From: Ursus arctos
Lineage: Eukaryota > Chordata > Mammalia > Carnivora > Ursidae
DNA length: 64,000 bases
NCBI RefSeq assembly: GCF_023065955.2
Contig: NW_026622875.1
Coordinates: 12,627,001 to 12,691,000 of the forward strand
Direction of reading: 5' to 3'
Shown here: positions 10,536 through 24,100 of the stretch, one piece after another
How the letters are laid out: each line of letters begins with the position of its first letter
How positions within the stretch are numbered: position 1 is the first letter of the stretch
The notes under the pieces: model-generated
Databases searched by the model: none
What the model was told of the DNA's origin: nothing
What the model saw: only the letters and a program-made list of their open reading frames with translations
Translations under genes and position numbers: made by a program

Positions 10536-12745
10536 GCCTCCAGTACTCTCATCTGAATACAGTGCAACTATAAATTTGCAAGTGAGCACAGTGGCAAAGA
10601 AAAGAGAGAGCTTCTGGATATGCTCTCTAGTTCTGGCTTGAAGACCAGAAACAAGAACTCCTAATGCTGAGAGGAAGTACAGAAATTCCTCATTTCTTCC
10701 TCTTTTTTGCTTCTATTTTCTTGCCCCAGCCCCCAGGGAATTCTTTTGTAGGGGGAGAAAAAGAAAGCTACAGAAAACTGAAAAAGCCAAAACTCCAAGG
10801 GAAGAATGCCTGCCTCTTCTTTGGCTATACCTACAGTTTCAAAAGGGGGAGGAGGGAGGTCCTACTGCTTTTTATATCTCTCTGCCTCATACCAGTAGAG
10901 CCAGAATATGGGTCCTATCATGAAAATGCATCAAAGAGCATGGCATAGTGGTTTCACTAGACATTCCACCAAAAAAAATGGAGCCCCTGAAAATCAAAGT
11001 ACTGGAGAGATCATAAAGAGAGAAGAGCTCAGAAAAATGACCCAATAAAGTCAGTTAGGAATTTCAGGGCTTATTCTTAACCTCTACATGCACAGATCTG
11101 ATCCTAATTAGTATCCCAAAGATTTTGAGAACTAAACTGAGTAGGTCTGAGACTGATCACTATGGGGCATCCACCCAGGAGAAAACAAAAAGCATAACAG
11201 AAGTTTTGAAAACTGAACTAACACTGGAACCATAACCCACAGAGGATGGGTTAGAACTTGCAGCCTGAACCTACGAAAACAAAAACATTAACATTTTGTA
11301 TAGAATTTAAACAAGATTTAAAGTGTCTTAAAGACATACAAATGACCCAATTTGAACAGCAGAGAGAAAAAAAAGTTAAAAATGAATGAAATCTCAAGTA
11401 CCAGTGGGAAAATACCAGAAGGCCTAATGATCATGCCAACAGCATCCCTGAAAGATAGGAGAAATAGGATGGTAATGAAAAAGAGATAAAGAAATACTGG
11501 CCGAAAGCTGCCTGTTTGGCAAAAAACATACCCCTAGAGGTTCAAGAAGCTAAGCAAACCCCCAAACAGAGTAAACCCAAAGAAATCTATGCCCATATAA
11601 ATCATAATCAAACTGCTAAAAACCCAAGATGCAGAAAAAATATTGAAAGCAGTCAAAGAAAAATGATATATTAACTGTAGGGGAGCATCAGGTCACATAA
11701 CTTAGGATTTCTTACCAGAAACCATCGAAAGCAAGAGAAAACGGCACAACATTTTTAAAGTGTTGAAAGAAAATATTGTCAGCCCAGAATTTTATATCCA
11801 AGTAAAATATCCTTTAGTAGTAAGGTGAATTAAAAATATCCCTGGATGAAGGAAAACTAAGAGAATCTGTACTTATCAAATGTACTATAGAACAATTTCT
11901 AAAGGAATCATTTCAGACCAAAGGCAAAAGATTCCGGGGGCAGGAGGGGACAACTTAGAACTTCAGGAACAATGGAAGACGAAAGAGCAATAGACAGAGT
12001 AAATATCTGGGGAAATGCAATAGATTAGTCTTCTTGTCTTGAGTTTTTTAACCTAAAGGAGTCTGGAAATTACAAATAATGTGAAATAAGCAGGAATAAG
12101 CAAAAAAACCCACAAAAAATAAAGTGACAGTCCTAAATCTACACTTATCAATAATTACATTATATGTAAATGATCTGAAGACACCAAATAAAAGGCAAAG
12201 GTGCTCAGAATGGGTTTTTTAAAAATAATTATATGCTGTCTAAAAAACAGTCACTTTAAGTATAATGATATAGGCAAGTTAAAAGTAAAATGATGAAAAA
12301 TTACATACTACTACTAATAGCTGGAATAGCTAAGCTAATATCATAAAATAAACTTCAAAGCAAAGAAAATTACCAGGAATAAAGATGGACAATACATAAT
12401 GAAAGAAATTTCCAATTTACCAAGAAGACATACTTCACAATGTATAGGAACCCAACAACATCTTCAAAATACACGAAGCAAAAACCTACAGCACTGAAAG
12501 AAAAAATAGACACATTTAAAATCATAGTTGGAGACTTGAACATTCCCTTCTCAGTAATAAATAAAAGTAATTGACAGAGAGTCAAGCAAGGATATAGAAG
12601 AACAAAACAATACATCAACGAACTTTATCTATTTGATATATATAGAACTCTACCTAACAACAGCAAAATGTACATTCTTTCCAGGTGTACATGGAATATT
12701 CACCAAGATAGATGATACTCAGGATCACAATATACCCATTGATTT
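9773..12745 (+). mobile_element. Old LINE-1 (L1M type), 5' part through ORF2 start
   Basis: Recognisable ordered L1 text in sense: 'ggaattatcagacacagaa' (ORF1 region, about 10219), 'ttgaaagcagtcaaag' (about 11641), 'gcccagaattttatatcc' (about 11783), 'ataattacattatatgtaaa' (ORF2 start region, about 12151), 'agcaaagaaaattaccagg' and 'catagttggagacttgaac'. Reading frames are broken by many stops and indels. At about 12745 the text jumps to the L1 3' end, so most of ORF2 is missing. The 5' limit and subfamily are uncertain. Confidence 0.78.
10508..10535 (+). repeat. Poly-T run
   Basis: About 28 consecutive T within the old L1. It could be the tail of a minus-strand retroposon whose body is no longer recognisable, or a slippage expansion. 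Confidence 0.95.
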
Positions 12746-12759
12746 TAAAATGGGCCACA

Positions 12760-13740
12760 AACATTAAATAGATGCCTCACTAAAAAATGTATACAGATGC
12801 CAATAAGCATATCAAAAGATGTTCCATATCATGTGTCATGCAAATAAAACAACAAGATACCACTATACTCCTATTAGAATGGCCAAAATTTTGAACACTG
12901 ATGACACCAAAAGCCAGTAAGGATCTACAACAGTGGGAGCTCTCATTCATTCCTGGTGGGAATGATAAATGGTACAGCCACTCTGGAAGACAGTTTGGAG
13001 GCTTCTTACAAAATTGAACATACTCTTTCCATGCGATCCAGCAAATGTGCCCCTTTGGAGGCACCCAAAGGAGCTGAAAATTTATGTCCACACAAAAACC
13101 TTAACACAAATATCTATAGCAGCTTTACCCAATTGCCAAAACTTAGTAGCAAACAAGATATCCCTCAACAGGTGAATGGCTAAATAAACTGTGGTACATC
13201 CAGAAAATGGAATAGTATTCAGCACTAAACAGAGATACATTATCAAGACATGAAAAGGTGTAGAGGAAACTTAAATGCATATTACTAAGTGAAAGAAGTC
13301 AATCTGAAAAACCGTACTACATGATTCTAACTATATGACATTTTGGAAAAGGCAAGACTATGGAGACAACAAAAAGATCAGTGGTTGCCAAAAGTTGGGG
13401 AGGGGGAGGTATGAATAGAGCACAAAGGATTTTTGGGTAGTGTAACTTCTCTGTATGATTCTATAATGATAGAAACATGTCTTTATACATTTATCCAAAC
13501 CCACAGAATGTACAATACCAAGAGTGCACCATTATGTAAACTCTGGACTTTGGGTGATTATGATATGTCAATGTAGATTCATCGATTTTAACAAATGTAC
13601 AACTCTGGTAAGTAATATCGATAATGGGGGAGGCTATGCATCTATGGGGGTAGGGATTATATGGGAAATCTCTATACCTTTCATCCAATTTTGTTGTGAA
13701 CCTAAAACTGCTCTAAAATTCTTAATAAAAAAACATTTAA
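12760..13740 (+). mobile_element. Old LINE-1 3' end (L1ME-like)
   Basis: Sense L1 3' text in order: 'atcatgtgtcatgcaaat', 'ataccactatactcctatta', 'tggaagacagtttggaggc', 'gtggtacatccagaaaatgg', 'agtggttgccaaaagttggg', 'tgattatgatatgtcaatg' and the terminal 'tgtgaacctaaaactgctct' followed by an A-rich end at 13740. It probably completes the element starting at 9773, with an internal ORF2 deletion. It closely parallels the tail at 20140-21105. Confidence 0.9.
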
Positions 13741-13744
13741 AATG

Positions 13745-15470
13745 ACATAAGTATATGAAGTGCCTACAAATGAGTCTAGCAAAAGATATGCCAGACCTTT
13801 GCATGGAATATTAGTAAACCTTAGTGCAACTTAAATAAAATCTAAATAAGTATATACTGTGCTCAAGGACTAGAAGATTCCATATGGCAGATATGAAGGG
13901 TCCTCAAATTAATCAATAAATTGAAGCAATTCTGATCATATTGCCAAATGTTTCTCTATTGTATTTGACATGCAGGTTAGAAACTTTTATTTGGTAATGT
14001 AAGAACCAAGAATAATCCAGAAAACCTTTAAGAAAAAGACAAAATTGAGGGGATTTCTCTAGCAGAAACTAATACTAATTGTATCTTGACAATATGATAT
14101 GGCTATGGGATAAACCAATAGCCATATGCAATCAAACAAAACATCCAGAAACAGACCCTTGCATATATGGACTCTTGGTATATTTTTTATAGGGATGGCA
14201 TGTAGTTCTTTATAGAAAGAACTGACATTTCATAAATGATGCCAGAAGGATTGGATTATCCTATCAGAAAAAGAAAAAAGAAGAAACTGAATTCCTAACT
14301 CATTCTATTTATTAAAAAATAATCTTAAAGTATACTAAAAAACTAAATGTGAAAGGCCAAACTGCAAATCTTTTAGAGGAAAATTCTTGGGTATAACATA
14401 AGGATTTTGAGTTAAAGGTATTTTAAATCAGATTTGAAATTTTTTAAACATAATACAAAATGTACAAGTCTCACAGGAAAAAGTGATGTACCTATCCACA
14501 TCTAAATTTTAAACTTATTTTCATCAAAACACAATGAAGTTAAAAAAAAAAAAGCAAAAAACTTGAGAAAAAATTTTACTCTCCATAACCATCAAAAACC
14601 TGGTGTCCAATTCTATAACTTTCTCAAATGAATTACTGATTACAAACAAATAATAGAAAATTAGACAAAAGCCTTAAAAAGCATATACTTTTTAAAATGC
14701 AGATTAGCCAATAAGCACAAAAATGTGTTCAACTTTGTTAGCAATAAAAAATAAAGCAAGTTAAATTACGAGAGTTGCCATGCATCACCCAAACGTTCAG
14801 GCAAAATTTAGAAATCTGATACTCATATGTTGGAATACATGTGAAACAACAGGAACTTCTGGCCATTGGTGGTTGTGATACACAAATTGAGCCAAACACT
14901 TTCAAAAACAGACTGGCATTCCATAGGAAGGTAAAGTACACACAATAATAAATTATCCAGGGTTTTCACTCCTGGAGTAAATATATAAGAATATTAATAA
15001 CAAATTACAAGAAAACCAAAATGTCCATCAATAGTGGAATGGAAAATGTATTGTCAAATGGGCTTAAAATTATTCAGCAGGGAAACAGAATGAAGGACAG
15101 CTATATACAACACCAATGAATCTTCCCAAACCTTGTATCTATTGAATGAAATCAGCTTGACACAGGAGAGGTTATAGACTAGGAGTTTGTACTCATTAAG
15201 TTCAAATATAGCAGAGATATATTCATAACTGGTAAAATTATTTTAAATTAATAAAAGAAAATGGGGTGATAATTATAAAAGTCAGAATGATGAAAACCTC
15301 TGGATAGAGGGTGAGAAGTGAAGTAATTGGGGAGGAACACACGGGGGACTTTGAAAGAACAGCCAACAAAAATGGAGGTCCATAATTTATTAAAATTCTT
15401 TAAGCCAACATATACACCTATGCACTCTTCTGTATGATATACTTTTAATAAAACAAATGGAAAATTGCAT
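13745..15470 (+). mobile_element. Old LINE-1, late ORF2 to 3' end
   Basis: Sense text consistent with late L1 ORF2 (catatatggactcttggta after 'agaaacagacccttg', a 'gagaaaaaattttactct' segment, 'gccaataagcacaaaaatgtg') and then 3' UTR ('aatgtccatcaatagtgg', 'cctctggatagagggtgag', 'ctcttctgtatgatatac'). It is strongly decayed and all frames are interrupted. Boundaries are approximate. Confidence 0.7.
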
Positions 15471-15669
15471 AGAAAATAAATTTTTACAATATCCCCAAAC
15501 TGAATTAGTGTACTTGTTCAAAAAGTTGCATCCTCACGTACAGTATTTAGCTATAATATTTTTTTACTCTAACATATTCCAGTTTTGAATTCTTGACTCC
15601 CCTAAATACCAAATATGATTATAATACGGTGTTTTGTTTAAGCATCTGTGATTAAAAGGACACCATTGA

Positions 15670-16468
15670 GAGAGAAAGGAACCCTCATCAACTGTTGATG
15701 GGAATGCAAACAGGTAAAATCATTGCTGAAAACACCATTGAGTTTCCTCAGGAAATTAGAAATAGAAATGCCATATGATCTAGTAATTCCACTAAAGGGT
15801 ATTTACCCAAAGAAAATGAAAATGTTAACTTGAAAAGATATATGCACCACTACATGCATTGCAGCATTATCTACAATAGCCAAGATATGGAAGCAACATA
15901 AACATCCATTGATAGATGAATGGATAAAGGAGATGCAGCATATATATATACAATGGAATATTACTGAGCCATAAAAAGATGAGATCTTGCCATTCGTGAC
16001 AACATGGATGGACCTAGAGGGTACTATGCTAAGTGAAATAATCAGGCTGAGAAAGACAAATACCATATGATTTCACTCATAGGTGAGATCTGAAAACAAA
16101 ATGAATGAATAAACAAACAAAAAGCAGAATCAGACCTATTAATACAGATAACAAACTGATGACTGCCAAAGGGAAGGGTAGTGGGGGCATAGGCAAAATG
16201 GGTGTGGAAGGGTGGTGGGAGATATAGGCTTCCAGTTAATGAGTGAATTAGTCACAGGAATAAAAGTCGTAGCATAGGGAATATAGTCAATGTTGTTGTA
16301 ATAGCATTATATGGTGACAGATGGGAGCTACACTTGGGGTGAGCATAGCAGAACATATAGAGTTGTCAAATCACTATTATCATGCACCTGAAACTAATGT
16401 AACATTGTGAACTAATGTAACATTGTGTGTCAACTATATTCAAAAATTTTTTTTTATTAAAAAATAAG
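15670..16468 (+). mobile_element. LINE-1, 5'-truncated, with target-site duplication
   Basis: A 3'-end L1 copy: 'tgttgatgggaatgcaaac', 'attatctacaatagccaag', 'ggataaaggagatgcagca', 'gatttcactcataggtg', ending in 'cctgaaactaatgtaac' and an A-rich tail. Exact 13-bp direct repeats aggacaccattga flank it at 15657-15669 and 16469-16481. Near the end is an 18-bp tandem duplication (16392-16409, 16410-16427). It is L1MA-like; the subfamily is not resolved. Confidence 0.94.
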
Positions 16469-16605
16469 AGGACACCATTGAATTGTGGTAATGTGTCATG
16501 TTCTCCAACTGCTAGAAGTAGAGAACATAATTTTATGGTTATATTTGCTCCTACTGAGGACTCTTTATTTCATAGATTTACATAACATTAGAAAGGTCTC
16601 CTTCA

Positions 16606-16804
16606 GGGGCACCTGGGTGGCTCAGTCAATTAAGTGTCTGCCTTCCGCTCAGGTCACGATCACACGGTCCTGGGATCAAGCCCCACGTTGGGCTCTCTGC
16701 TCAGTGGGAAGCCTGCTTCTCCCTCTGCCTCTGTCTGCCGCTCCCCCTGCTTGTGCTCTCTCTCTGTCAAATAAATACATAAAATCTTTAAACAGAAAGA
16801 GAAG
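16606..16804 (+). mobile_element. Can-SINE (SINEC), full length
   Basis: Head ggggcacctgggtggctcag, then a diverged 'cctgggatcaagcccc' B-box segment, pyrimidine-rich middle and 'aataaatacataaaatc' tail. Exact duplication aaggtctccttca at 16593-16605 and 16805-16817. The A tail is interrupted by G and C, so it is not among the youngest copies. Confidence 0.97.
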
Positions 16805-16817
16805 AAGGTCTCCTTCA

Positions 16818-18056
16818 TACTACCAAACTCTCTATCTAGGGTTATGGATTCAAAGTAAATTATTTTTTGGTATGAAAGTCAGAAGACAGCTTCTAGAATG
16901 CTGGTAATTCATTCAAGGAAATACTATCCAGGCATAAAAAGGCCAGTTTTTGGAGCCAGAATTGCCAGTGCATTATTGCTCTTATTGTGCAGTTTGGCAT
17001 ATGTCAAGGATGTATTTGGGACTATGCTGAAGTTCAGTTCATTAGAACATCAGTTTAAGTTCATATTTGGAGAAATATGCAGAGTGGAGAAAATTCACAG
17101 GAACCAATTTTAATCCTACTCATTTATTTTCCGACATTGTCTTTTATAGAAGACTCTTTAACCCACTATGTTTTCACACCTCAGCATTTCTTTCTCAGGA
17201 TCCCTAAGACTTTGTTACAGCCTATAAACTAGAAGTGTATCTTTAAGTTTTCCTCCCTAAATAGGCAAAATTCATATAAGTTTCTATGCAGATTACAAAT
17301 CAAACAGTCTTTAAAAGATTTACTTCTCTTGCTACATCTTATAAAACATTTTTTCCTTGATAATTTATACCTACTTGTAAATAGACACATTTATCTTAAG
17401 ATTTAAATTAATCATCCTTTTGCATAACATGGTAGAAAATGTGCTTTTACTTTGACACTGGCTAGGACTAATGAGTACAAGTCCCTTTCCGTGTTAAGTT
17501 ATGAGTACATTTTAAGAGTATTTTGCAGTGAAAATTTAAGTACCAGTGTTTTCATCAAGTAATACAATAGTTACAGTGTTCCCTAAAAACTCGTGCTTTG
17601 TGCAGTTAATTAAACTTGGCAGAAACCACCATTCCTTCTATGGAGGATACTAACACTACGGATAGAAATTTACATAGAAAATATGCTTGCAGAGTTCATG
17701 GTGCTCAGACTTAAAACATGCAACCTAAATTGGACCAAGTTTACATAAATATTCTGTGGGAATTAAAAATATTTAGAGCTGAGTCAACAATTCTTATACA
17801 GACACCCAAACACACATGAATGTATATATGTCTGTAATTACTTATTTATTTTCTGTTTTCCAAATCACTCACCTCAAACAAGCAGTTGAGATGAAATCAG
17901 CCTAATTCTGAGAGAAATGCAGCTTTCATTTGACACAAATAATAGACAAAGATAGGTCCCTGAAAAATCTGAATATTAAAATCTCTAAGACTTATTTTAG
18001 CAAATTCTAAGAGTTGACCTTTTTGTTTGTTGTGAGATCATATTGAAGCATATGTG
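16818..18056. other. Unassigned intergenic DNA
   Basis: No gene or recognisable repeat. AT-rich unique-looking DNA. Confidence 0.5.
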
Positions 18057-18058
18057 TG

Positions 18059-18060
18059 CA

Positions 18061-18100
<40 letters not shown>
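18059..18100 (+). repeat. (CA)n microsatellite
   Basis: About 20 CA dinucleotides with one CG interruption near the start. The tract lies at the 5' edge of an antisense L1 fragment. Confidence 0.98.
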
Positions 18101-18103
<3 letters not shown>

Positions 18104-18104
18104 A

Positions 18105-18420
18105 TAGGTTAATGAATTTTCACAAAACAAACACACCTGCACAATGAAGACTTATGTCCAGAAACAGAATACTACCATATCCCAGAAGTCTCCTTCATAC
18201 CCCCTTCTAGTCACTATCCTGTCCTCAAAGGAAGGCACTATCTGACTTTTAATACCATAGGTTATTTTTGCCTACCTTCAAACTTTATATAAGTGGAATC
18301 ATATGGCATGTACTCATTTGTGTCTCTTTTTTCTACTCAATATTATGTTTGTAAAATTTACCCATTCTGTTTTATATATTTATCTTTTGCTCATTCACAT
18401 TTCTGTTCAGTATAAAATAA
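18105..18420 (-). mobile_element. LINE-1 3' UTR fragment, antisense
   Basis: Plus-strand text 'gaattttcacaaaacaaaca', 'ccagaaacagaatactacc', 'cccagaagtctccttcatac', 'ataagtggaatcatatggc' and 'caatattatgtttgtaaaat' is the antisense of an L1M 3' UTR in the expected order. It is diverged and has no visible duplication. Confidence 0.82.
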
Positions 18421-18661
18421 TGATTTTAAGGCATTATCTACCGTGACTATATACACTATGTTAAAGATATTGTATTTAGTAAATACTATTTTGAGAGTCA
18501 CTGGCTTAAACCCAGCATTGTAACAGGGTATAAAATTTGGGATCAGAGGACCAGGAGGAAAGTTAGTAGCAGAACCCCTTTTTAACTCTTCCATCCTATG
18601 TAGGAAAAGCTGACCTTACTCCTCAGTTTACATAGCAAACCCCTATGGAGAAGCTATTGTA

Positions 18662-19218
18662 TCTTTGGGGTAAGATACAAATGTAATGATCTGAAGGGGC
18701 ACAGGCACCCCAACGTTTCTAGCAGCAATGTCCACAATAGCCAAACTATAGAAAGAGCACAGATGATACACACACACGCATGCACACACACACACAATGG
18801 AATTTTACTCAGCCATCAGAAAGGATGAACACTTACCATTTACATCGACATGGATAGAACTGAAGGCTATTATGCTAAGCGAAATAAGTCAATCAGAGAA
18901 AGATAATTACCATATGGTTTCACTCATATGTGGAATATAAGAAACAGCACAGAGGATCATTGGGGAAGGGAGGGAAAACGGAATGGGAAGCAATCAGAAA
19001 GGGAGACAAACCATGAGAGACTCTTAACTCTAGGAAACAAACTGAGGGTTGCTGGAGGGGAGGTGGGTGGAGGGATGGGGTAATTCGGTGATGGGCATTA
19101 AGGAGGGCATGTGATAAGATGAACACTGGGTGTTATATTCAACTGATGAACTATTGAACTCTACATCTGAAACTAATGATGTACTATATGTTAGCTACCT
19201 GAATTTAAATTTAAAAAA
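18662..19218 (+). mobile_element. Carnivore-type LINE-1, 5'-truncated 3' end
   Basis: Sense 3'-end text: 'aaggggcacaggcacccc', 'caatgtccacaatagcc', a CA-rich microsatellite at 18769-18795, 'aatggaattttactcagcc', 'atggtttcactcatatgtgg' and 'aacactgggtgttatattc', ending in A-rich DNA. Exact 12-bp duplication gaagctattgta at 18650-18661 and 19219-19230. It is a relative of the copy at 5487. Confidence 0.95.
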
Positions 19219-19329
19219 GAAGCTATTGTAATTTACCATATTCTTAATGTAGTGGACCCTACTTGTTAGCTCATGAAAGAACCACTAAAACTAATTGCTT
19301 TTCTAAAGCAAAGCTAAAATTTTTCTCCC

Positions 19330-19485
19330 TTTCCTCTATAGAGGCTGAAAGGGCCTGGTATATATTTTTTCTCAACCTCTCTAACAATTGGGCATGACCA
19401 TGTAAAACAGTCCTGCCAATGAAATTTAAGAGGCAGTTTTCTGGGGATTTTTGGAAAAGCCTTTGCTTTTTTGTTAAAGAGGTAT
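19330..19485. repeat. Possible old interspersed repeat, class unresolved
   Basis: Phrases such as 'ccaatgaaatttaagaggc' and 'ggaaaagcctttgctttttt' resemble an ancient mammal-wide repeat whose name I cannot fix. Related wording may occur at 45770-46190. Confidence 0.35.
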
Positions 19486-19489
19486 GGAG

Positions 19490-21105
19490 AAGGCAAAAGA
19501 ATAGCCAATATTGAGGGAGAAGAACAAAGTTGGAAGAATGATACTGACTTCAAGACCTACTAAAAAGTTACAGTAATCAAGACAGTGTGGTATTGGTGAA
19601 CAAATAGACAAATAAATCAATGGAACAGAATAGAGAGCCAAGAAATAGACTACCATTTATATAGTCAATTGATCTTTGACAAAGGAACAAAGGCAATACA
19701 ACAGAGCAAAGACAGTCATGGTGCTGGAACAATCGGACATCTATATGCAAAAAATTAAATCCAGAAACAAAACATATACCCATCACAAAACTTAACTGAA
19801 AATGGATAACAAATCTAAATGTAAACTGCAAAACTATAAAACTCCTAGAACATAACATACAAGAAAGCCTAGATGACCTTCAGTGTGCAGATGCCTTTTC
19901 TGATATAGCACCAAAGTCATAATTCATGAAAGAAATAATCTGGACTTCATAAAATTAAAAACTTCTGTTCTGTAAAAGACAATGGCATGAGAATGAGAAG
20001 ACAAACCATAGGCTGGGAGAAAATATTTGCAAAAGACACGTCTGATAAAGGACTGTACCCAAATATATAAAGAACTCTTAAAACTCAACAATAAGAAAAC
20101 AACCTGATTAAAATGTGGGCCAAAGACCTTAATAAACATTTCAACAAAGAAGATATATGGAAGGAAATGAGCATATGAAAAGGTGCTCCACATCATATGT
20201 CATCAGGAAAATGCAAAATAAGACAATAGTGAGATACCACTATACTCCTACTAAAATGGCCAAAATCTTAAACACTAACACCAAATGCTGGCGAGAATTC
20301 ACTGTTGGGAATGCAAAATGGCACAGCCACTTTGGAAGACAGTTTGGAGGTATCTTACAAAACTGAACATATTCTTACTGTGTGATCCAGCAAATATACT
20401 CCTTGGTATTGACCCAAAGGAGCCGAACAAGCATGTCCACACAAAAACCTACACATGAATGTCTATAGCATCTTTATTCATAATTGCTGAAACTTGAAAG
20501 CAAACAAGATTTTCCTCAATAGGTGAATGGCTAAATAAACTGTGGTACACCCAGACAATGGTATAGTACTCAGCACTAAGAAGAAATTATCTATGAAGCC
20601 ATAAAAAGACATGGAGTAGCCTTAAATGCATATTAATAAGAGAAAGAAATTAATCTGAAAAGGCTACATTCTGTGTGATTCCAACTATACAACATTCTGC
20701 AAAAGGCAAAACTGTGAAGATAATAAAAATACCAATGGTTGCTAGGGGTAGGGAGGGGAGAAAAGGATAAATGGTAGAGCAGAGAGGATTTTTAGGGCAG
20801 AGAAAAGACTTTTTATAATATAATGATGAATACATGTCATTGCACACTTGTCCAAACCCACATAATGCACAACATCAAGAGTGAACCATAACATAAACTA
20901 TGCACTTTGGGTGATTATGATGTGTCAATGAAGATTCATCAGTTTTAACTAATACACCATTCTGTTGAGTGATGGTGATAATGGAAGAGGATATATATGT
21001 GTGCAAGCAGGGAATATATGAGAAATCACTGTACCCTCTGCTTAAATTTATTGTGAACCTAAAAATACTCTTAAAATTAAGGTTTTAAAAAATAAATAAA
21101 TATGA
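19490..21105 (+). mobile_element. Old LINE-1, late ORF2 to 3' end
   Basis: Ordered L1 sense text: 'agttacagtaatcaagacag' (19566), 'tcaatggaacagaatagaga', 'gacaaaggaacaaaggcaat', 'catttcaacaaagaaga', 'ataccactatactcctacta', 'tggaagacagtttggaggt', 'taaactgtggtacacccag' and 'ttgtgaacctaaaaatactc', ending in A-rich DNA near 21105. Reading frames carry many stops. It is L1ME-like, and the 3' half parallels 12760-13740. Confidence 0.93.
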
Positions 21106-24100
21106 CAATGAAGGGAAAAAAAGGAGAACTCCAAAAAAAGATAAGCATAAGAGAAAATGTTATCAGTGTCATTCTTGACCGTATCTTCAGATCTTGCCTC
21201 TGAATATGATTCAGCAATACTATTGGGACCATGAAATAATGAATATGGAAATGAAAAGGTGATACACTAAAGTGGTCAAGCCAAAATATTATGATAATCG
21301 GAAACTTTGACTGTATCATTGTGGTGCTGAGCCCATTTTTAGACTCATTATTCAGTAAAATAAGTATTTTCCCTATGATTTTACTCCATGTTATTTAAGC
21401 TTTCCATTAGTGCAGCTAAAACAATGCCATTGATATATGATTTATCCAGATAATCAAGATAGAAACATGAATTGAAGAATATTGCTTAGAATTATGCTGT
21501 ATTTTACATTGATTTATTGAAAAAAAACATACCGATTAGAAGTATAAAATGGGGTATTCATCCTACATGAATTATGCCTAGTTATGAAATACCTGAAATA
21601 CTTTCAGATTCTTTTAAAACAATATTGTAAATTTCTTGCTGTTGTAACATAACTTGAGCAAACATTCAAATATCTTACTATTGAGAGGCTCCCTAGTCCT
21701 GGAGAATGCTGATAGTAGACTGCTACTTAAGCACCTAGAAGAAATTCCCAGAGGTCAATGGACTTCAAACACTTATTATTTCAGCAGTAACAAAAAGTAT
21801 CATTTAACACCTTCCTTTAAACAGGTAAACTGTAATCACAGTTCTGAAGTGGTTTATTGTCTCATTAAATTAACAGTTTCCCACAGACTTTTGGTGTCTG
21901 GTTTTGGGGTTGAAATATTAGGGGAAAAGCATTTAAAAGCCCTTTGTTCCTCCTGTTGAAGGCGATTAATCCTTTATTTGCATCTATTTATTCTTATTTG
22001 TAGCAAACATCCCTTTATCTCTCTTACTGGCTTTCTATAGCTACATCTAAATAAGAATAAATTAGACTTAAGTTTCTTTTGATTTAAGGCTACTTCGATA
22101 TCTATATCTATATCTGGATATATCCCAATGGGTATTTCATGAGTATTTAAAATCTATCTTAAGACATGACATCTTACTAACAACTTATATTTCTTATGTT
22201 TGTGATGAGACCATATACTATGTTGAGTTGGTTTAAACAATGCAGTCAGAAAAACTGTCCTCAAATTCCATTGTTAGTAATATTGTAGTAGAGAGGTTGA
22301 AGAATCATAAGAAAAACTATGTTAACATTCCTGCTTTGCTTGTTTGGCGAAGCACTGTTTTTATACAATTAAGGGCCCAATTAATAAATTTTTCTATTTT
22401 TTTCTATATTTTTATAGCAGGAAAATCAAGGAATTTGGGGTTTAAAGAACAGTTGTGCGGTATCGTAAAACTGAAAAAATATCTGCAGATTCAGATCCCC
22501 TGTTTTTGATGTCTAGACTATGTTAATGGACCTCATTCACTTAAACTAAAAATCACATTGTGGCACAGAAATGATGACAAATATTTCCCAGAAAAGCCCA
22601 AAATGAGTATTTATTCTTCTTGTAATCCACTGATTGTAAACAGAAGAAAAGCACTGAAGAACTCTGATATGATCTTTTTTTAAGTACATTTTCCATGTTA
22701 TATTACATTTCTAAAATTGTATTCATTTAGGAAGATAAATAGGAAAATAAAATTCCATATGAAAAGAAATAGATACAACTATTCACATTGTCCAAATGAC
22801 AAATAATAATATAGCTAAGACTCATAGACACCTAGTGCTATTTATCAAACTATATGCAAGCATAGTGTAAGAAGAAAGTGCTTATGTAGCATGTAAGCCA
22901 GCCTTTGACCAGCTTTGGCACCTAACCAGAAGTCATATTTTTGGAGGCACAGATGTCTTCGGCACAGATAGTGTTCTATTTAACACCAGGGGCATGTCTT
23001 TTTCTCCTTATGTTTCCTGGAAAATAAGTACATATTTTGTAACCAGTCTATGAATAATGAAATACCTTCTCATGAATGGCTGACTTCAGAAGGTTCAAGG
23101 TTTCAACCTGGGTAAACAAGTATATATTTGTATGTCTGTCTAGGTTTATGTGTACTTATGCTACATTCCATAAACTGTTTTACAGAAAGGTTTCTGAAGG
23201 CCTCTGCTGACTCCCACTTCCCACATGAAGGGCTAGAGGGGGTGGCTCTTCATAAAAGGCTTCAAGTCACGTGTTTCTGTTTTGAGATGAATCACAGGCT
23301 CCTTTAGTAAGTAGAGCATGTGTTCTCTCAAGATGCTTCCCAAATCAGTAACATTCTATTGGAAGACAAAGGCAAGTAAGTGCTCTTAGTTTATCAGAGG
23401 TTCTAGAGAGACTTCTTGCTCATGGAAAGAGTCAAAGAAGACTTTGATGATTGTGAACTAAATTGAGAAAGAATACACCTATGTCCTAATAAAGGAAGAA
23501 ACAGAGGTGGAAACTAGTCAGTTGTATGTGTGTAAGTGTGTGATGTGTGGTGTGTCAGGGAAGGGTGGTGGTAAGCCATAAAGGGGTCTGACCTCTAGAT
23601 ATCAATTCCTCTTATTACATTCGGCATCTAAGTTTTTGATTCCTTCAGTTGTGTCCATTGCAGCTTGGTGAAAATGCTGAAAAGTCCTCTCTTCACATCC
23701 CTCCCCCCGACCCTGCCCCATACACACACACACAGATGGATAAACTCAGATGGATAAAAAGAAGATCCCTCAGGGTTCTGTTCTTGGAGACAGAAGATAC
23801 AGTGGGTTTGCAAATGGCCACAGAGATTACCCAGGCATCTTTTAATTAGAGACTTAATGAGTCTCTTTGGCTTCTCAGAGACTGGATGAAATGGAAACTA
23901 CAGAGATAATTGAAAGTCAATATACATTTAAAAATTCCATTTTTGTTTAAAGAAAGTTACACAAATTGTGAAAACAATTCATATGTTTCTTATTATCTAA
24001 AAATTTAGATAAATATCTGTAACATTTCCTATCCTTTTGAGCTTTGATTTGCCAAGCAGATTCTGGGCTTTCTTTTTCTCTTAGGTAATTCTCTTACATT

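Noticed and set aside
18041..18100. CRISPR-like or satellite array
   Set aside because: It is a plain CA microsatellite; no spaced repeats are present, and the window is mammalian.
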